From assembly GCA_051648405.1 (NCBI GenBank), contig JBOFFC010000134.1, positions 1 through 64,000 of the forward strand: a stretch of DNA of 64,000 bases, written 5' to 3'. The notes beneath the pieces were generated by a model that worked only from the letters and a program-made list of their open reading frames with translations, had not been told where the DNA came from and searched no databases. The position numbers and the translations under genes are program-made. Below are positions 15,096 to 24,311 of the stretch, one piece after another. This DNA is from JBOFFC01 sp051648405. Lineage in GTDB: Bacteria > Planctomycetota > Planctomycetia > Pirellulales > Lacipirellulaceae. Positions within the stretch are counted from its first letter, which is position 1; every line of letters begins with the position of its first letter.

Positions 15096-16126
15096 TGAAG
15101 CTGTGGACGAGAGCCTTGGTGTGTTTCGCGCTGCTGACAGGAGCCGGGCCAACGCGCGCCGCGACTGTGTCGGTCGAGGTCGCTAGCCAGGGCGGGGCGC
15201 AGGCTACCGCGCCCCAAAAGTGGCTGCAACTGTTCGCCGACGCAGGGGTCACGAACGTCCGGGTGCGCGGCGCGAACCCCGGCGACAAGCCCGCGGTGAT
15301 CGAACTCGGCTCCCCCCAGCGGCCGATGCCGAAGCTCGTCGCGGTCCTCACGCCGCGCGGCGAGCTGGTCGTCCCCGGCGCGCGGTTCACGACGCGCGAC
15401 AGCGCGCGGCTGCGGGACTACCTCGCACGCCTGCAGGCCGACGGCGCGGCGGCCCTCACCGCCGAGCGCGGCCGGTTCGGCCTCACCGAGCGTGAGTTCA
15501 CCGACGTCTTCGACGAGCTGTCGAAGCCGCTCGGCGAAGTCGATGAGGGCGACACGCTTGCGACCCTCGTCGCCGCGCAGCGCGGCGCGATCCGCTGGTC
15601 GATCGAGGGCGCGGCCCGCGGGCCGATGACGGCGGGCAAAGTCGGCGCCGACGGCGTCGCGGTGCAAGGCCTCGCGCGCGGCTCGGCGCTCGCCGCGCTG
15701 CTGCGCGCCGAAGGGCTGGCGATCGTCCCCGAGAAGCCCCCCGGCAAGGCGCTCCGCCTGCGCGTCGCGCCGGCGATCGGGCTCGCCGATTTGTGGCCCG
15801 TCGGGCACGATCCGGAGGGGAGCCCCGGCGAGACGGCGCCGATCCTGTTCGAGTCGCTCGAAGTCGAGGTCGAAGGGTACACGCTCGCCGAGGCGCTCGA
15901 CGCCGTCGCGCCCCGGCTAACCCACAACGGCGCGCCCCTGCCGATCGTGTGGGACCGCTACGCACTGCGTCGCGACGGAATCGACCCCGCTACGAAGAGC
16001 GTGCGGGTCGCCGCGGGACGGATGTACTACAAGCGACTGGTCGATCGGCTCGTCGCACAGGCCCGACTGGCCGCGAAACTGCGCGTCGATGAGGCGGGCC
16101 AGCCGTTCTTGTGGCTGACGCGCTGA
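15095..16126 (+). CDS. Exported protein of unknown function
   Basis: The 343-residue protein has a signal peptide (MKLWTRALVCFALLTGAGPTRAA) and no other membrane segment. The body is mixed alpha/beta. It includes a TPRGELVVPGARFTTRDSARLRDYL-type segment and a late ILFESLEVEVEGYTLAEALDAVAPRL region that resembles secretin/STN-like short domains (VEGYTLAEALDAV), followed by GRMYYKRLVDRLVAQARLAAKLRVDE. It is followed 115 bases later by the MBOAT gene. I recognise no enzyme motif. Periplasmic or surface location is inferred from the signal peptide. Confidence 0.7.
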   Translation: MKLWTRALVCFALLTGAGPTRAATVSVEVASQGGAQATAPQKWLQLFADAGVTNVRVRGANPGDKPAVIELGSPQRPMPKLVAVLTPRGELVVPGARFTTRDSARLRDYLARLQADGAAALTAERGRFGLTEREFTDVFDELSKPLGEVDEGDTLATLVAAQRGAIRWSIEGAARGPMTAGKVGADGVAVQGLARGSALAALLRAEGLAIVPEKPPGKALRLRVAPAIGLADLWPVGHDPEGSPGETAPILFESLEVEVEGYTLAEALDAVAPRLTHNGAPLPIVWDRYALRRDGIDPATKSVRVAAGRMYYKRLVDRLVAQARLAAKLRVDEAGQPFLWLTR

Positions 16127-16241
16127 GCGCGCGGGACACCTCGGCAAGGTTCGTTTTGCGGCCGGTTGGGGCTGCGTCTATGATCGAGCGGCTCGGGCCC
16201 GCTCGCTGGCGCCGATTCCGCAGCGCCTCCCCCCGTAAGCT

Positions 16242-17702
16242 ATGGTCTTCAACAGCTACCTCTTCTGGGTCTTCTTCGCCCTGGTGCTGGTCTTGTACCG
16301 CGCGCTGGGCGCCCGCGGCGCGGCGGGGCACACGGCCCAGAACTGGCTGCTGCTCGTCGCCAGCTACACCTTCTACGGCGCCTGGGACTGGCGGTTCCTG
16401 GGGCTGATCTGGTTCTCGACGCTGCTCGACTACACGGTCGGCCTGCGGATCCACGGCGCGAAGTCGGCCGCGGCGCGGCGGGCGTGGCTGGGTGTGTCGA
16501 TGACCGGCAACCTGGGCCTCTTGGGGTTCTTCAAGTACTACGACTTCTTCGCCCGCGAGCTCGGTCAGTTGCTTGGGCTGTTCGGCATCGACGCGCCGCT
16601 GCCGCTGCTGGGGATCGTGCTGCCGGTCGGGATCTCGTTCTACACGTTTCAGTCGCTGAGCTACGCGATCGACGTCTACCGCCGCGACACCGAGCCGTGC
16701 CGCGACCCGCTCGCGTTCTCGGTCTACGTCTGCTTCTTCCCGCAGCTCGTAGCCGGGCCGATCGAGCGCTTCACGGCGCTGATCCCACAGATTAAGGCGA
16801 CACGCAACACGACGCGCGCCGACTTCCAGGAAGGGCTGTACCACGTCCTGATCGGCCTCTTCAAGAAAGTGGTCATCGCCGACAACCTGGCCCCGGTCGC
16901 CAACCAGGCGTTCGGCACGCCGGCGTCGGAGCTGACGGGGCCGCTGGCGCTGGTCGGCGTCTACGCGTTTGCGCTGCAGGTGTACGGCGACTTCTCCGGG
17001 TACTCGTCGATCGCGCAAGGGGTCGCCAAGTGGCTCGGGTTCGACCTGATGTTCAACTTTCGCATGCCTTACTTCGCCACGTCCCCCTCGGACTTCTGGC
17101 GGCGCTGGCACATCAGCCTGTCGCAGTGGTTGCGGGACTACCTGTACTTCCCGCTGGGGGGGAACCGCGGGGGCGCCGCACTGACCTACCGCAACCTGCT
17201 GCTGACGATGACGATCGGGGGCGTGTGGCACGGCGCCGCGATGACGTACGTGGTCTGGGGGGTGCTGCACGGGCTGATCCTCTGCCTGTACCGCCCGCTG
17301 GAGCGATGGATCCCGGGGGCGGTCAGCGGACGCCCCCTGACGCGACTCGTCGCGACGCTGGTGATGTTCCACCTGGTGTGCCTCAGTTGGCTGTTCTTCC
17401 GCGCCGAGACGCTCACGCATGCCGTCACGATGGCCCACGGCATCGCCACCGACGCGGCCGGTTGGTCGTCGCTCGCCGGGGACTCGACGGCCGCCCAGTT
17501 GGTGCGCAGCGGCCTGGGGCTGATGGCGTTTTTCGCGCTGCCTTTGCTGCTGTACGAGGCTTGGGTCGAGCGTCGCGGCGAGATGCTCGCCGTGCTGCGC
17601 GTCGCCTGGCCGTGGCGTGCGGCGCTGTACGCGTACTTCGTGCTGATGATGCTGTACTTCGCCCCGCCGCTCCCCAGCGTGTTCATCTACTTCCAGTTCT
17701 AG
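16242..17702 (+). CDS. MBOAT family O-acyltransferase (AlgI-like)
   Basis: The 486-residue polytopic membrane protein has about ten hydrophobic segments, the first being SYLFWVFFALVLVLYRALGA. Core MBOAT motifs are present: FWRRWHISLSQWLRDYLYFPLGG around residue 285 and GGVWHGAAMTYVVWGVLHG near 325, the latter containing the catalytic His. AlgI-type enzymes move acyl (often acetyl) groups across the membrane onto extracellular polysaccharide or another hydroxyl acceptor, usually with an SGNH-fold partner. Such a partner starts seven bases after this stop codon, so the two form a unit. The acceptor is unknown. Confidence 0.93.
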   Translation: MVFNSYLFWVFFALVLVLYRALGARGAAGHTAQNWLLLVASYTFYGAWDWRFLGLIWFSTLLDYTVGLRIHGAKSAAARRAWLGVSMTGNLGLLGFFKYYDFFARELGQLLGLFGIDAPLPLLGIVLPVGISFYTFQSLSYAIDVYRRDTEPCRDPLAFSVYVCFFPQLVAGPIERFTALIPQIKATRNTTRADFQEGLYHVLIGLFKKVVIADNLAPVANQAFGTPASELTGPLALVGVYAFALQVYGDFSGYSSIAQGVAKWLGFDLMFNFRMPYFATSPSDFWRRWHISLSQWLRDYLYFPLGGNRGGAALTYRNLLLTMTIGGVWHGAAMTYVVWGVLHGLILCLYRPLERWIPGAVSGRPLTRLVATLVMFHLVCLSWLFFRAETLTHAVTMAHGIATDAAGWSSLAGDSTAAQLVRSGLGLMAFFALPLLLYEAWVERRGEMLAVLRVAWPWRAALYAYFVLMMLYFAPPLPSVFIYFQF

Positions 17703-17708
17703 CCCGTC

Positions 17709-18677
17709 ATGCCCGCCGAACCCGATCGCCTTGAACCCCCCCTCGCTCCGCGCCGGCCGCGCGACGAGTGGCGCGTCGTCGCCGCGGTTCTCGTGGCGCT
17801 CGCCGTGTGCGAGGGGGGCATGCGGGCGGTCGGCGCCCGCCTGTCGGCCGACGTCGCCAACTACCACGCTATGCCGGCGGTGGCCGCCAAGCTCGCGGCG
17901 TCCGACGACTTCCGAGTGCTGGTGATCGGCAACTCGCTCGTCCGCGACGGCGTCGATCAGGGCCTGCTCGCCGAGCGTCTCGGCGCCGCAGCGGGCAGGC
18001 GTGTAGCCGTCGCCAAGCTCCAGCCCGACGACACGAGCGTCGTCGAGTGGCGGCGGCTCGTCGAGCGCTACGTCGAGGGGGCCGCGCGCGGCGACCGCAG
18101 GCCCGCCGACTTGGTCGTGCTCGGCTACGCCCAGAACCAACTGACCGACGCGGGCGTCGTCCGCCCGCGGCGCCTCGGCGCCCGCTACGCGACGACGACC
18201 AACGCGCTCAGCTTGCTGACGGACGACGTGACGCGCTTCGACGACCAGTTCGAGCTGCTGCTCGCCAGCGTCTCGACGGCGTTCTCGGAAGCCGAGCGTG
18301 TCCGCGTTCGTGTGCTCGACACGCTGGTCCCCGACTACCGCGTCACGGCGCAACTCTACAACCGCGCCCGCCGCGCCTCGAAGGAAACTGTGGCCCCCGC
18401 TTCGACCTACGTCCGGCTTGAACGGCTGGTCGATGGGGCGAAGGCCTCGGGTGCGCGGCTGGTTGTCGTGGCGATCCCCGTCGGCGCGCCGTTCGAGGTC
18501 GATCCGGCGCTGCTGGCGCTTTTATCCGGTCGGGGCGTGACGCACGTCGACGCCCGCACCGTGCCCGGGATTACGGTCGCGAGCTTCCCCGACGGCTACC
18601 ACATGGACGAAGCGGCTTCGCGGGTGTTCACCACGCGACTGGCCGAGGGGCTGACCCCGATGATTGACGGGCGCTAG
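17709..18677 (+). CDS. SGNH-hydrolase-like, AlgJ/AlgX-type partner of the MBOAT protein
   Basis: A 322-residue protein with one N-terminal membrane anchor (VVAAVLVALAVCEGGMRAVG) and an SGNH-like extracytoplasmic domain. FRVLVIGNSLVRDGVDQ (Ser in the GNS motif, near residue 77) is block I, LVVLGYAQNQL fits a block III-like position, and FPDGYHMDEAASRVFT near the C terminus supplies the D-x-x-H pair. This is the arrangement of AlgJ/AlgX or DltD partners that pass an acyl group to the final acceptor. It is separated by six bases from the MBOAT gene. Function is inferred from this pairing and the motif. Confidence 0.75.
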   Translation: MPAEPDRLEPPLAPRRPRDEWRVVAAVLVALAVCEGGMRAVGARLSADVANYHAMPAVAAKLAASDDFRVLVIGNSLVRDGVDQGLLAERLGAAAGRRVAVAKLQPDDTSVVEWRRLVERYVEGAARGDRRPADLVVLGYAQNQLTDAGVVRPRRLGARYATTTNALSLLTDDVTRFDDQFELLLASVSTAFSEAERVRVRVLDTLVPDYRVTAQLYNRARRASKETVAPASTYVRLERLVDGAKASGARLVVVAIPVGAPFEVDPALLALLSGRGVTHVDARTVPGITVASFPDGYHMDEAASRVFTTRLAEGLTPMIDGR

Positions 18678-18801
18678 CGCGACGAAAAAACGCAGCGGTC
18701 TGCCGTCCGTTCGCCCCCCGGGCTGCTGGTACGATGAGGGCCTCGTCGGCGGTTCCTCGTCCAACGCTGCTCGTCTCCCCCTCGCCGTCAGAGCCCATCT
18801 C

Positions 18802-20121
18802 ATGAGCGCCGCTCCGCGACTCTCCCGTCGTTCGTTTCTGGGGGCCGCCGGCGTCGTCGCCGCGCCGCTCGTACTTCCGGGGCGTGTGCTGGGGCTCGAC
18901 CGGTCGGTCGCCGCGCCGAGCGAACGCGTCCGCGTCGCGATCGTTGGCGCCGGGGTGCGCGGCAAGCAGCTTGCGCACGACCTTCCATCGACCGCCGAGC
19001 TCGTTGCCGTCGCCGACGCGAACCTGCCGCGGGCCGAGGCGCTCGCCGGCCTGCGCTCGACGGGCGCGACGCGCGTCGCGGCGGTCGCCGACTACCGCAC
19101 GCTGCTTGATCGCGCCGACCTCGACGCCCTGATCGTCACGGCGACCGACCAGCACCACGCCCACGCCGGCGTCCTGGCGTGCGTCGCGGGGCTCGACGCC
19201 TACGTCGAGAAGCCGCTCACGACGTACTTCGCCGAGGGGCGGGCCTTGGTGAACGCAGCGCGCAAGCACGACCGCGTCGTGCAGACCGGCACGCAGCAGC
19301 GGACGATGGAACGGAACCGCTACGCCTGCGAGCTCGTGCGCGACGGGGGCATCGGCGAGGTGAAGGTCGTCGAGTGCGTCAACTACTCGACCGCCCGTCC
19401 CTACCCGCCCGAGGGGCTGCCGGAAGAGGCCGTCCCCGCGGGACTCGACTGGGACCTGTGGCTCGGCCCCGCGCCGCTGCGCGCGTACAACGAGCGCCTC
19501 GCGGCTCACTGGACCGACAACCGCGGCGGCTGGTGGGGAGACTGGCGCGAGTACTCGGCCGGGGGGATCGCCGGCATGGGCGCCCATGCGCTCGACATGG
19601 TCCAGTACGCGCTGGGGGCCGACGACTCGGGGCCGGTCGAGTTCGTCCCCCTCGCCGCCGACGAGGTAGGCACGCCGCGCGTCGATTTCAAGTACGCCAA
19701 TGGCGTCGAGGTCCGTCTACGATTCCTCGACGCCCGCCCCTACCGCGGGCCGCGCCTCGGTGCGGTATTCGCCGGGACCGATGGCAAGATCGAGATCAAC
19801 CGCAACCGCTTCCGGTCGAACCCCCCCGAGCTGACTCGGGACGGGCCCGACCCGGCGCTCGCCGCCAAGTGGGACGGGGACGGGTGGGTCGCCCGCGGCC
19901 ACGTCGAGGACTGGATCGACGCGATCAAGACCCGCCGCCGGCCGAACGCCGACGTCGAGATCGGCCACCGCACGGCGACCGTCTACCACCTGGTGTCGAT
20001 CACCCGCGCCGTGAACCGCCCGGTGCGCTGGGACCCGGCGACGGAGACGATCCTCGGCGACCCCCAGGCGAGCGCGATGCTCGACCAACCACGCCGCGCG
20101 GGGTGGGAACTGCCGGGGTGA
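18802..20121 (+). CDS. Tat-exported Gfo/Idh/MocA family oxidoreductase
   Basis: The 439-residue protein starts with a twin-arginine signal (RLSRRSFLGAAGVVAAPLVLPG). The Rossmann dinucleotide motif VAIVGAGVRGK follows at about 51-61, then the family EKP motif (AYVEKPLTTYF) and AGMGAHALDMVQYALG with the conserved His near residue 260. Family members oxidise, reduce or hydrolyse sugars with bound NAD(P), and planctomycetes have many exported copies. Export with bound cofactor explains the Tat signal. The substrate is unknown. The ATG was chosen because it begins the signal; an upstream frame overlaps the preceding gene. Confidence 0.93.
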   Translation: MSAAPRLSRRSFLGAAGVVAAPLVLPGRVLGLDRSVAAPSERVRVAIVGAGVRGKQLAHDLPSTAELVAVADANLPRAEALAGLRSTGATRVAAVADYRTLLDRADLDALIVTATDQHHAHAGVLACVAGLDAYVEKPLTTYFAEGRALVNAARKHDRVVQTGTQQRTMERNRYACELVRDGGIGEVKVVECVNYSTARPYPPEGLPEEAVPAGLDWDLWLGPAPLRAYNERLAAHWTDNRGGWWGDWREYSAGGIAGMGAHALDMVQYALGADDSGPVEFVPLAADEVGTPRVDFKYANGVEVRLRFLDARPYRGPRLGAVFAGTDGKIEINRNRFRSNPPELTRDGPDPALAAKWDGDGWVARGHVEDWIDAIKTRRRPNADVEIGHRTATVYHLVSITRAVNRPVRWDPATETILGDPQASAMLDQPRRAGWELPG

Positions 20122-20335
20122 GCGGCTTGGGAACGGGAACCGCCAGCGTGAAGCCGGCGGAGTGGCGTCGCGTCGCGGTTGGTTCGGCAGCTAGCATGGC
20201 GGCGTTCAGGGGCTGAAGCCCGCGGGATCGCGAAAGGCGCCGTGGATTCGGAACGGGTTTTCGGCGACCCTTCCGCTCCCGGGACCTGCGCCCCGGTTCA
20301 CCCCGTCCAGCCCCCCGCGCCCACCGCCTCGCCCG

Positions 20336-21151
20336 ATGGCCAGTTTCTCGCACCGCAAGCACGGGAAAGGGGTCGATCCCCCGAAGGTCCGGACCTCGTA
20401 CCTCCCCCCCGACTGGCGCCTGCCCGACGGGATCAAGAAGCGGCTCACGCTCAAGCCGGGTCGGCAGCGGGCGATCGCGGACGGCGGCCAACTGCTGGTC
20501 CTGCTGCACTCGCCACCGGCGGACGAGAGCGACGAGCGGATCGCACGGCTCTTTTGGCTCGAGTCACCGGGTCACTGGATCGCCAGCGACCGCTGCTCAC
20601 TGCCGAGCCCCGCCGCGCCCAACGGCCCCTCGAACGGCGACGACCCGTTCGTCTGCCTGCTCGACGAGTACGAGCGGGTGATCGAGAAGCTCGACGACGA
20701 CGAGGAGGAGGCGGTCCGTTCGGACGACTACTTCGACGTGCTGACGCGGCTCTCGCCGATCGTCCGCGCCACGCACAACTTGCACACGGCGATCCTGGAC
20801 GCGACGAAGATCGTTGCCGACGACCCCCCGCTGGCGCGCGCCAACGAGCGCTCGTACGAGCTCCACCGCCGCGTCGAGCTGATCCAGCACGACGCCAAAT
20901 TGGCCTTCGACTTCCTCTCGGCCCGCCACACCGAGGAGCTCGCCGTGAGCTCGAAGAAGATGGCCGAGGCGACTTACCGGCTCAACGTCCTCGTGTCGCT
21001 GTTCCTGCCGGTTGCGACCCTGGGCGCAATCTTCGGGATGAACCTCGAAACGGGGATCGAAACGTACGCCGCGCCGTGGCCGATCGTGGCGATCGTCGCC
21101 TCGGGGCTGACGATCGGCGCGGTGATCGCCTGGTCGATCACCCGCCGCTGA
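20336..21151 (+). CDS. CorA-like divalent cation transporter
   Basis: The 271-residue protein has a soluble N-terminal part (including the acidic EKLDDDEEEAVRSDDYFDVL), a long helical region (ELHRRVELIQHDAKLAFDFLSARHTEELAVSSKKMAEATYRLNVL), and two C-terminal membrane helices (VSLFLPVATLGAIFG and WPIVAIVASGLTIGAVIAW). The GMN motif (FGMNLETG) that forms the selectivity filter of CorA channels comes right after the first helix. It is short compared with typical CorA (about 316 residues). Relatives carry Mg2+, Co2+ or Zn2+ across the inner membrane. Confidence 0.85.
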   Translation: MASFSHRKHGKGVDPPKVRTSYLPPDWRLPDGIKKRLTLKPGRQRAIADGGQLLVLLHSPPADESDERIARLFWLESPGHWIASDRCSLPSPAAPNGPSNGDDPFVCLLDEYERVIEKLDDDEEEAVRSDDYFDVLTRLSPIVRATHNLHTAILDATKIVADDPPLARANERSYELHRRVELIQHDAKLAFDFLSARHTEELAVSSKKMAEATYRLNVLVSLFLPVATLGAIFGMNLETGIETYAAPWPIVAIVASGLTIGAVIAWSITRR

Positions 21152-21170
21152 GGGATCGACGACGCGAGCC

Positions 21171-21500
21171 GGCAGTGGGCAGACGCCAGCGGGCAGACGC
21201 CAGCGGGCAGGAAGCACGCCGCGCGGGTTCGCGCCAGCAGGACTGAACACGGAGGTTGTTGCGGAGCGTAAAGCGCGGTGCTACGACCGCACTTCGGCCG
21301 CTTCGCGTTAGCGGGTAAACTACCGACAAGGGGCTTCGGTGAAAACTAGTACCCGCTTCACCCCCCTCCCCCCGGGCGCCTGGAAAACGGCCTCCCCCTG
21401 AAGGGGGCGGGGGATTCCGAGCGCACCGCTGCCCCGGACAGCTAGGCGTCGCAACACCCCGCTTCCTGCCGGCTGCCCACCGCCCACTGCCCACTCCCCC
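21171..21500. repeat. Gene-less inverted-repeat element of the GGGCAG family
   Basis: The left arm (21171-21215) is made of GGGCAGACGCCAGC units ending GGGCAGGAAGC. The right arm (21461-21498) is inverted, beginning GCTTCCTGCC and containing CCCACTGCCCACT. The inner 10 bases of both arms are perfect complements. The 245 bases between them hold no credible gene. They include two GC-rich hairpin-like tracts (GGAAAACGGCCTCCCCCTG and GAAGGGGGCGGGGG). The element fills the gap between the CorA-like gene and the deacylase, ending two bases before its ATG. Confidence 0.7.
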
Positions 21501-21502
21501 CC

Positions 21503-22612
21503 ATGCCCGCCAAGCCGCTCGAAGTCCCCCGCAAACCGGCTCACGTTTGGGGCGACGTCGAAGTCCCCCCCGGCAAGAGCGCCGAGGCGTCGCTATCGGT
21601 CGCCGAAAGCTACAGCGGTCTGACGATCCCGATCCCGGTGTTTGTCCGCCGCGGCCTGGAGGACGGCCCCGCGGTGTTCGTTACCGCCGCCCTGCACGGC
21701 GACGAGATCAACGGCGCCGGCGCGATCCGCCACCTGATCGCCGACAAGCGGATGAAGCTGCTGCGCGGAACGCTCGTGCTGCTGCCGGTTGTGAACCTGT
21801 TCGGCTTCGACCGCCACGAGCGCTACCTCCCCGACCGACGCGACCTGAACCGCTGCTTTCCGGGCTCCTCGACCGGCAGCCTCGCCAGCCGCATGGCGCG
21901 GATGCTGTTCGACGAGGTCATCGGCCGCTGCGACTACGGCATCGACCTGCACACGGCGGCGGTGCGGCGTACGAACTTCCCGAACGTGCGGGCGGACATG
22001 GCCGACAAGCGCGTCGCCGAGCTGGCCGAGGCGTTCGGCGCCGAGATCATCGTCAAAGGGCGCGGCCCCGAGGGGTCGTTCCGGCGCGAGGCGTGCCGCG
22101 CGGGTCGGCCGACGATCGTGCTCGAGGCGGGCGAGGTCTGGAAGGTCGAGCCGACGGTCGTTGAGTACGCCCTGCGCGGCATCCGCAACGTGCTCAGCCA
22201 CTTGCAGATGACCGACGAGCCGCGGGCGACGCCGACGTTCCAGATCAAGATCGCCAGCACGAAGTGGATCCGCACCGACCGCGGGGGCTTCCTCAAGTTC
22301 CACACGTCCCCCGGCGACGTGGTCCGCGAAGGGGACGAGCTGGCGACCAACACGAGCCTCGTCGGCACGGTCCTCAACGTGCTGCACGCCCCCTACGACG
22401 GGGTCGTGCTCGGCCTGACGACGCTGCCGGCCGTCGGCCCCGGGGACCCGGTGATCCACCTCGGCCGCCTCGACCGCAAGCAGCGGGCGATGGCCGAACG
22501 CCGCACCCGCCGCTCGGCCGACGACCTGCACGACCGGGTCCACGACGACTTAGCGACGAGCGTGCTTATCGATACGACGCCGGGAGAGGGGCCGGGGGTG
22601 GTGGAGGGTTGA
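21503..22612 (+). CDS. Succinylglutamate desuccinylase/aspartoacylase family protein
   Basis: The 369-residue protein is an M14-like zinc amidohydrolase. AALHGDEINGAGAIR near residue 67 supplies the HxxE zinc ligands, DRRDLNRCFPG gives the substrate-binding Arg/Asn, YGIDLHTAA near 148 the third ligand His, and TIVLEAGEVW near 207 the catalytic Glu. Relatives remove acyl groups from amino acids or related small molecules. A C-terminal beta domain (GGFLKFHTSPGDVVREGDELATN) resembles the biotinyl-like domain seen in this branch. The substrate cannot be told. The start ATG directly follows a repeat arm. Confidence 0.9.
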   Translation: MPAKPLEVPRKPAHVWGDVEVPPGKSAEASLSVAESYSGLTIPIPVFVRRGLEDGPAVFVTAALHGDEINGAGAIRHLIADKRMKLLRGTLVLLPVVNLFGFDRHERYLPDRRDLNRCFPGSSTGSLASRMARMLFDEVIGRCDYGIDLHTAAVRRTNFPNVRADMADKRVAELAEAFGAEIIVKGRGPEGSFRREACRAGRPTIVLEAGEVWKVEPTVVEYALRGIRNVLSHLQMTDEPRATPTFQIKIASTKWIRTDRGGFLKFHTSPGDVVREGDELATNTSLVGTVLNVLHAPYDGVVLGLTTLPAVGPGDPVIHLGRLDRKQRAMAERRTRRSADDLHDRVHDDLATSVLIDTTPGEGPGVVEG

Positions 22613-22786
22613 GGGGGTTGGCTCCCGGCAGCGGACTCGGTGGGTTCTGCGGGGAGTGCTGGCCAGAAGACTCCCGTAAGCAACGCGCCCGGTCGCTGAT
22701 TTATGCTAAACTGTGAATAGCAAACGCCCTGCTTATGCTATTCGAATGTTAAGCAAAATCGCGGCCCCCGAGCTTTCGTTAACGCC

Positions 22787-24250
22787 ATGTCAGTTTGGCA
22801 GCCTTCCTCGGCCGATTGGCGCCCCGTCTTCGAGGGGAACAACCCGTGGTGGACAACATCGCGGGTCCCCGCTGCCTTGGCTCCCGCTACGGAACGGGTG
22901 CTGGTCGAGGTCCTGACCGACCGGCTCCTGAGAGACGGGCCGAGCCGGTTTCAGGTCGTCCTCGGCGCCCGGCGCGTCGGGAAGACCGTCGCCATGCACC
23001 AGACGGTTCGGCGCCTGCTCGCGGCGGGGGTCGATGCGAAACGCCTCTGGTGGCTTCGCGTCGATCATCCCTTGCTGCTGAACCACGAACTTGGGGTCGT
23101 CACCAAGCTCGCGCTCAGCAACGCGACGGAAGCCGAACCCGCCTACCTGTTTCTGGACGAGATCACCTACGGCAAGAACTGGGACCTCTGGCTCAAGACG
23201 ATGTACGACGAGCGCTGGCCTGTCCGCGTCGTCGCCACGTCAAGCGCCACGGCAGTGCTGAAGAACCGCCACCTGGAGAGTGGCATCGGTCGGTGGGAGG
23301 AACAGTACCTCGCGCCGTGTTCGTTTGGCGAGTACCTGCAACTGATCCAGACCCCTGCGCCCACACTGCGCGCGGAGGAGTCCTTGCGCCAGACGCTCGA
23401 AGCGGCCGCCTCCTACGACTGGGACCACGACGCTTTCGAGAGCGCTCGACGCCACTACTTGTTGGTCGGGGGCTTTCCGGAGTTGCTGTTGACGGGTCGC
23501 ATCGACGACGAGGAGACGAAGGCGCTTCGCTCGCAGCGCACGCTGCGAAGCGAAGCCGTTGAGAGGACGATCTACAAGGACATTCCGCAAGCGTTCGGGG
23601 TCAACAGCCCGATGCTGTTGGAACGCCTGCTGTACCTCGTAGCTGGCCAGTGGACGGGGATGTTCTCGCCGAGCGACGTGCGGCAGTCGCTCGACGGCAT
23701 GTCGCAACCCACGCTGGACAGGTACCTGAAGTACCTCGAGAGCGCTTTCTTGGTGTTCACGTTGCCGAACTACGCCGGAAACGAGAGCTCGGTCCAGAAA
23801 CGAGGTCGCAAGCTTTACTTCGTCGATGGCGCGGTCCGCAACGCCGCTTTGCAGCGCGGGATCCGACCGCTCGCCGACCCACGCGAACTCGGGCAACTGC
23901 TCGAGAACGTCGTCGCCAGTCACCTCCATGCGCTGGCCCAGCAGACAGGGGTTCGCCTGTTTCACTGGCGGCACAATCGGCAAGAGCTCGACCTCGTCTA
24001 CGACCACCCGACTGCGCCGATGGCGATCGAGGTCTCGTCCTCTGCAAGTCACAGTCGAGCGGGGATGCGCGCGTTCGTCGAGAGATTCCCCAAGTTCCAC
24101 GGGGCGACGTACCTCGTGGCCCCCAACGCGCCGTACTCGGACGCTCGCCACTCCTCCGACGGGATAGGCACGCTGCCGCTCGACCTCCTGCTGCTCGCCG
24201 TTTCGTCCCAGTCCGAGCGCGCCCTTCGCTCGCGACTCGCCGCTCTCTAA
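22787..24250 (+). CDS. AAA_14/DUF4143 family ATP-binding protein
   Basis: The 487-residue protein has Walker A VVLGARRVGKTVAMH near residue 60, Walker B PAYLFLDEITYGKNW near 123, and a C-terminal DUF4143 region with RLFHWRHNRQELDLVYDHPTAPMAIEV, which resembles a PD-(D/E)xK-like fold (ELD...EV). Such proteins are widespread, horizontally mobile ATPases of poorly known function. The 5' side (22690-22786) is AT-richer than the neighbourhood, with TTATGCTAAACTGTGAATAG and an echo TTATGCTATTCGAATG, hinting at its own promoter or a recent arrival. The ATG at 22787 fits; no Shine-Dalgarno sequence is obvious. Confidence 0.88.
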   Translation: MSVWQPSSADWRPVFEGNNPWWTTSRVPAALAPATERVLVEVLTDRLLRDGPSRFQVVLGARRVGKTVAMHQTVRRLLAAGVDAKRLWWLRVDHPLLLNHELGVVTKLALSNATEAEPAYLFLDEITYGKNWDLWLKTMYDERWPVRVVATSSATAVLKNRHLESGIGRWEEQYLAPCSFGEYLQLIQTPAPTLRAEESLRQTLEAAASYDWDHDAFESARRHYLLVGGFPELLLTGRIDDEETKALRSQRTLRSEAVERTIYKDIPQAFGVNSPMLLERLLYLVAGQWTGMFSPSDVRQSLDGMSQPTLDRYLKYLESAFLVFTLPNYAGNESSVQKRGRKLYFVDGAVRNAALQRGIRPLADPRELGQLLENVVASHLHALAQQTGVRLFHWRHNRQELDLVYDHPTAPMAIEVSSSASHSRAGMRAFVERFPKFHGATYLVAPNAPYSDARHSSDGIGTLPLDLLLLAVSSQSERALRSRLAAL

Positions 24251-24311
24251 CGGCACGTCGCACCCAGCTCCACACCAAGTCAGACGGGGCGCCCTGGGGC
24301 CGAAGCCGCCC

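Noticed and set aside
15990..18353. 787-codon open frame on the minus strand
   Set aside because: It covers the MBOAT and SGNH-like genes in antisense; its product is low-complexity Arg/Glu/Gln-rich without domains.
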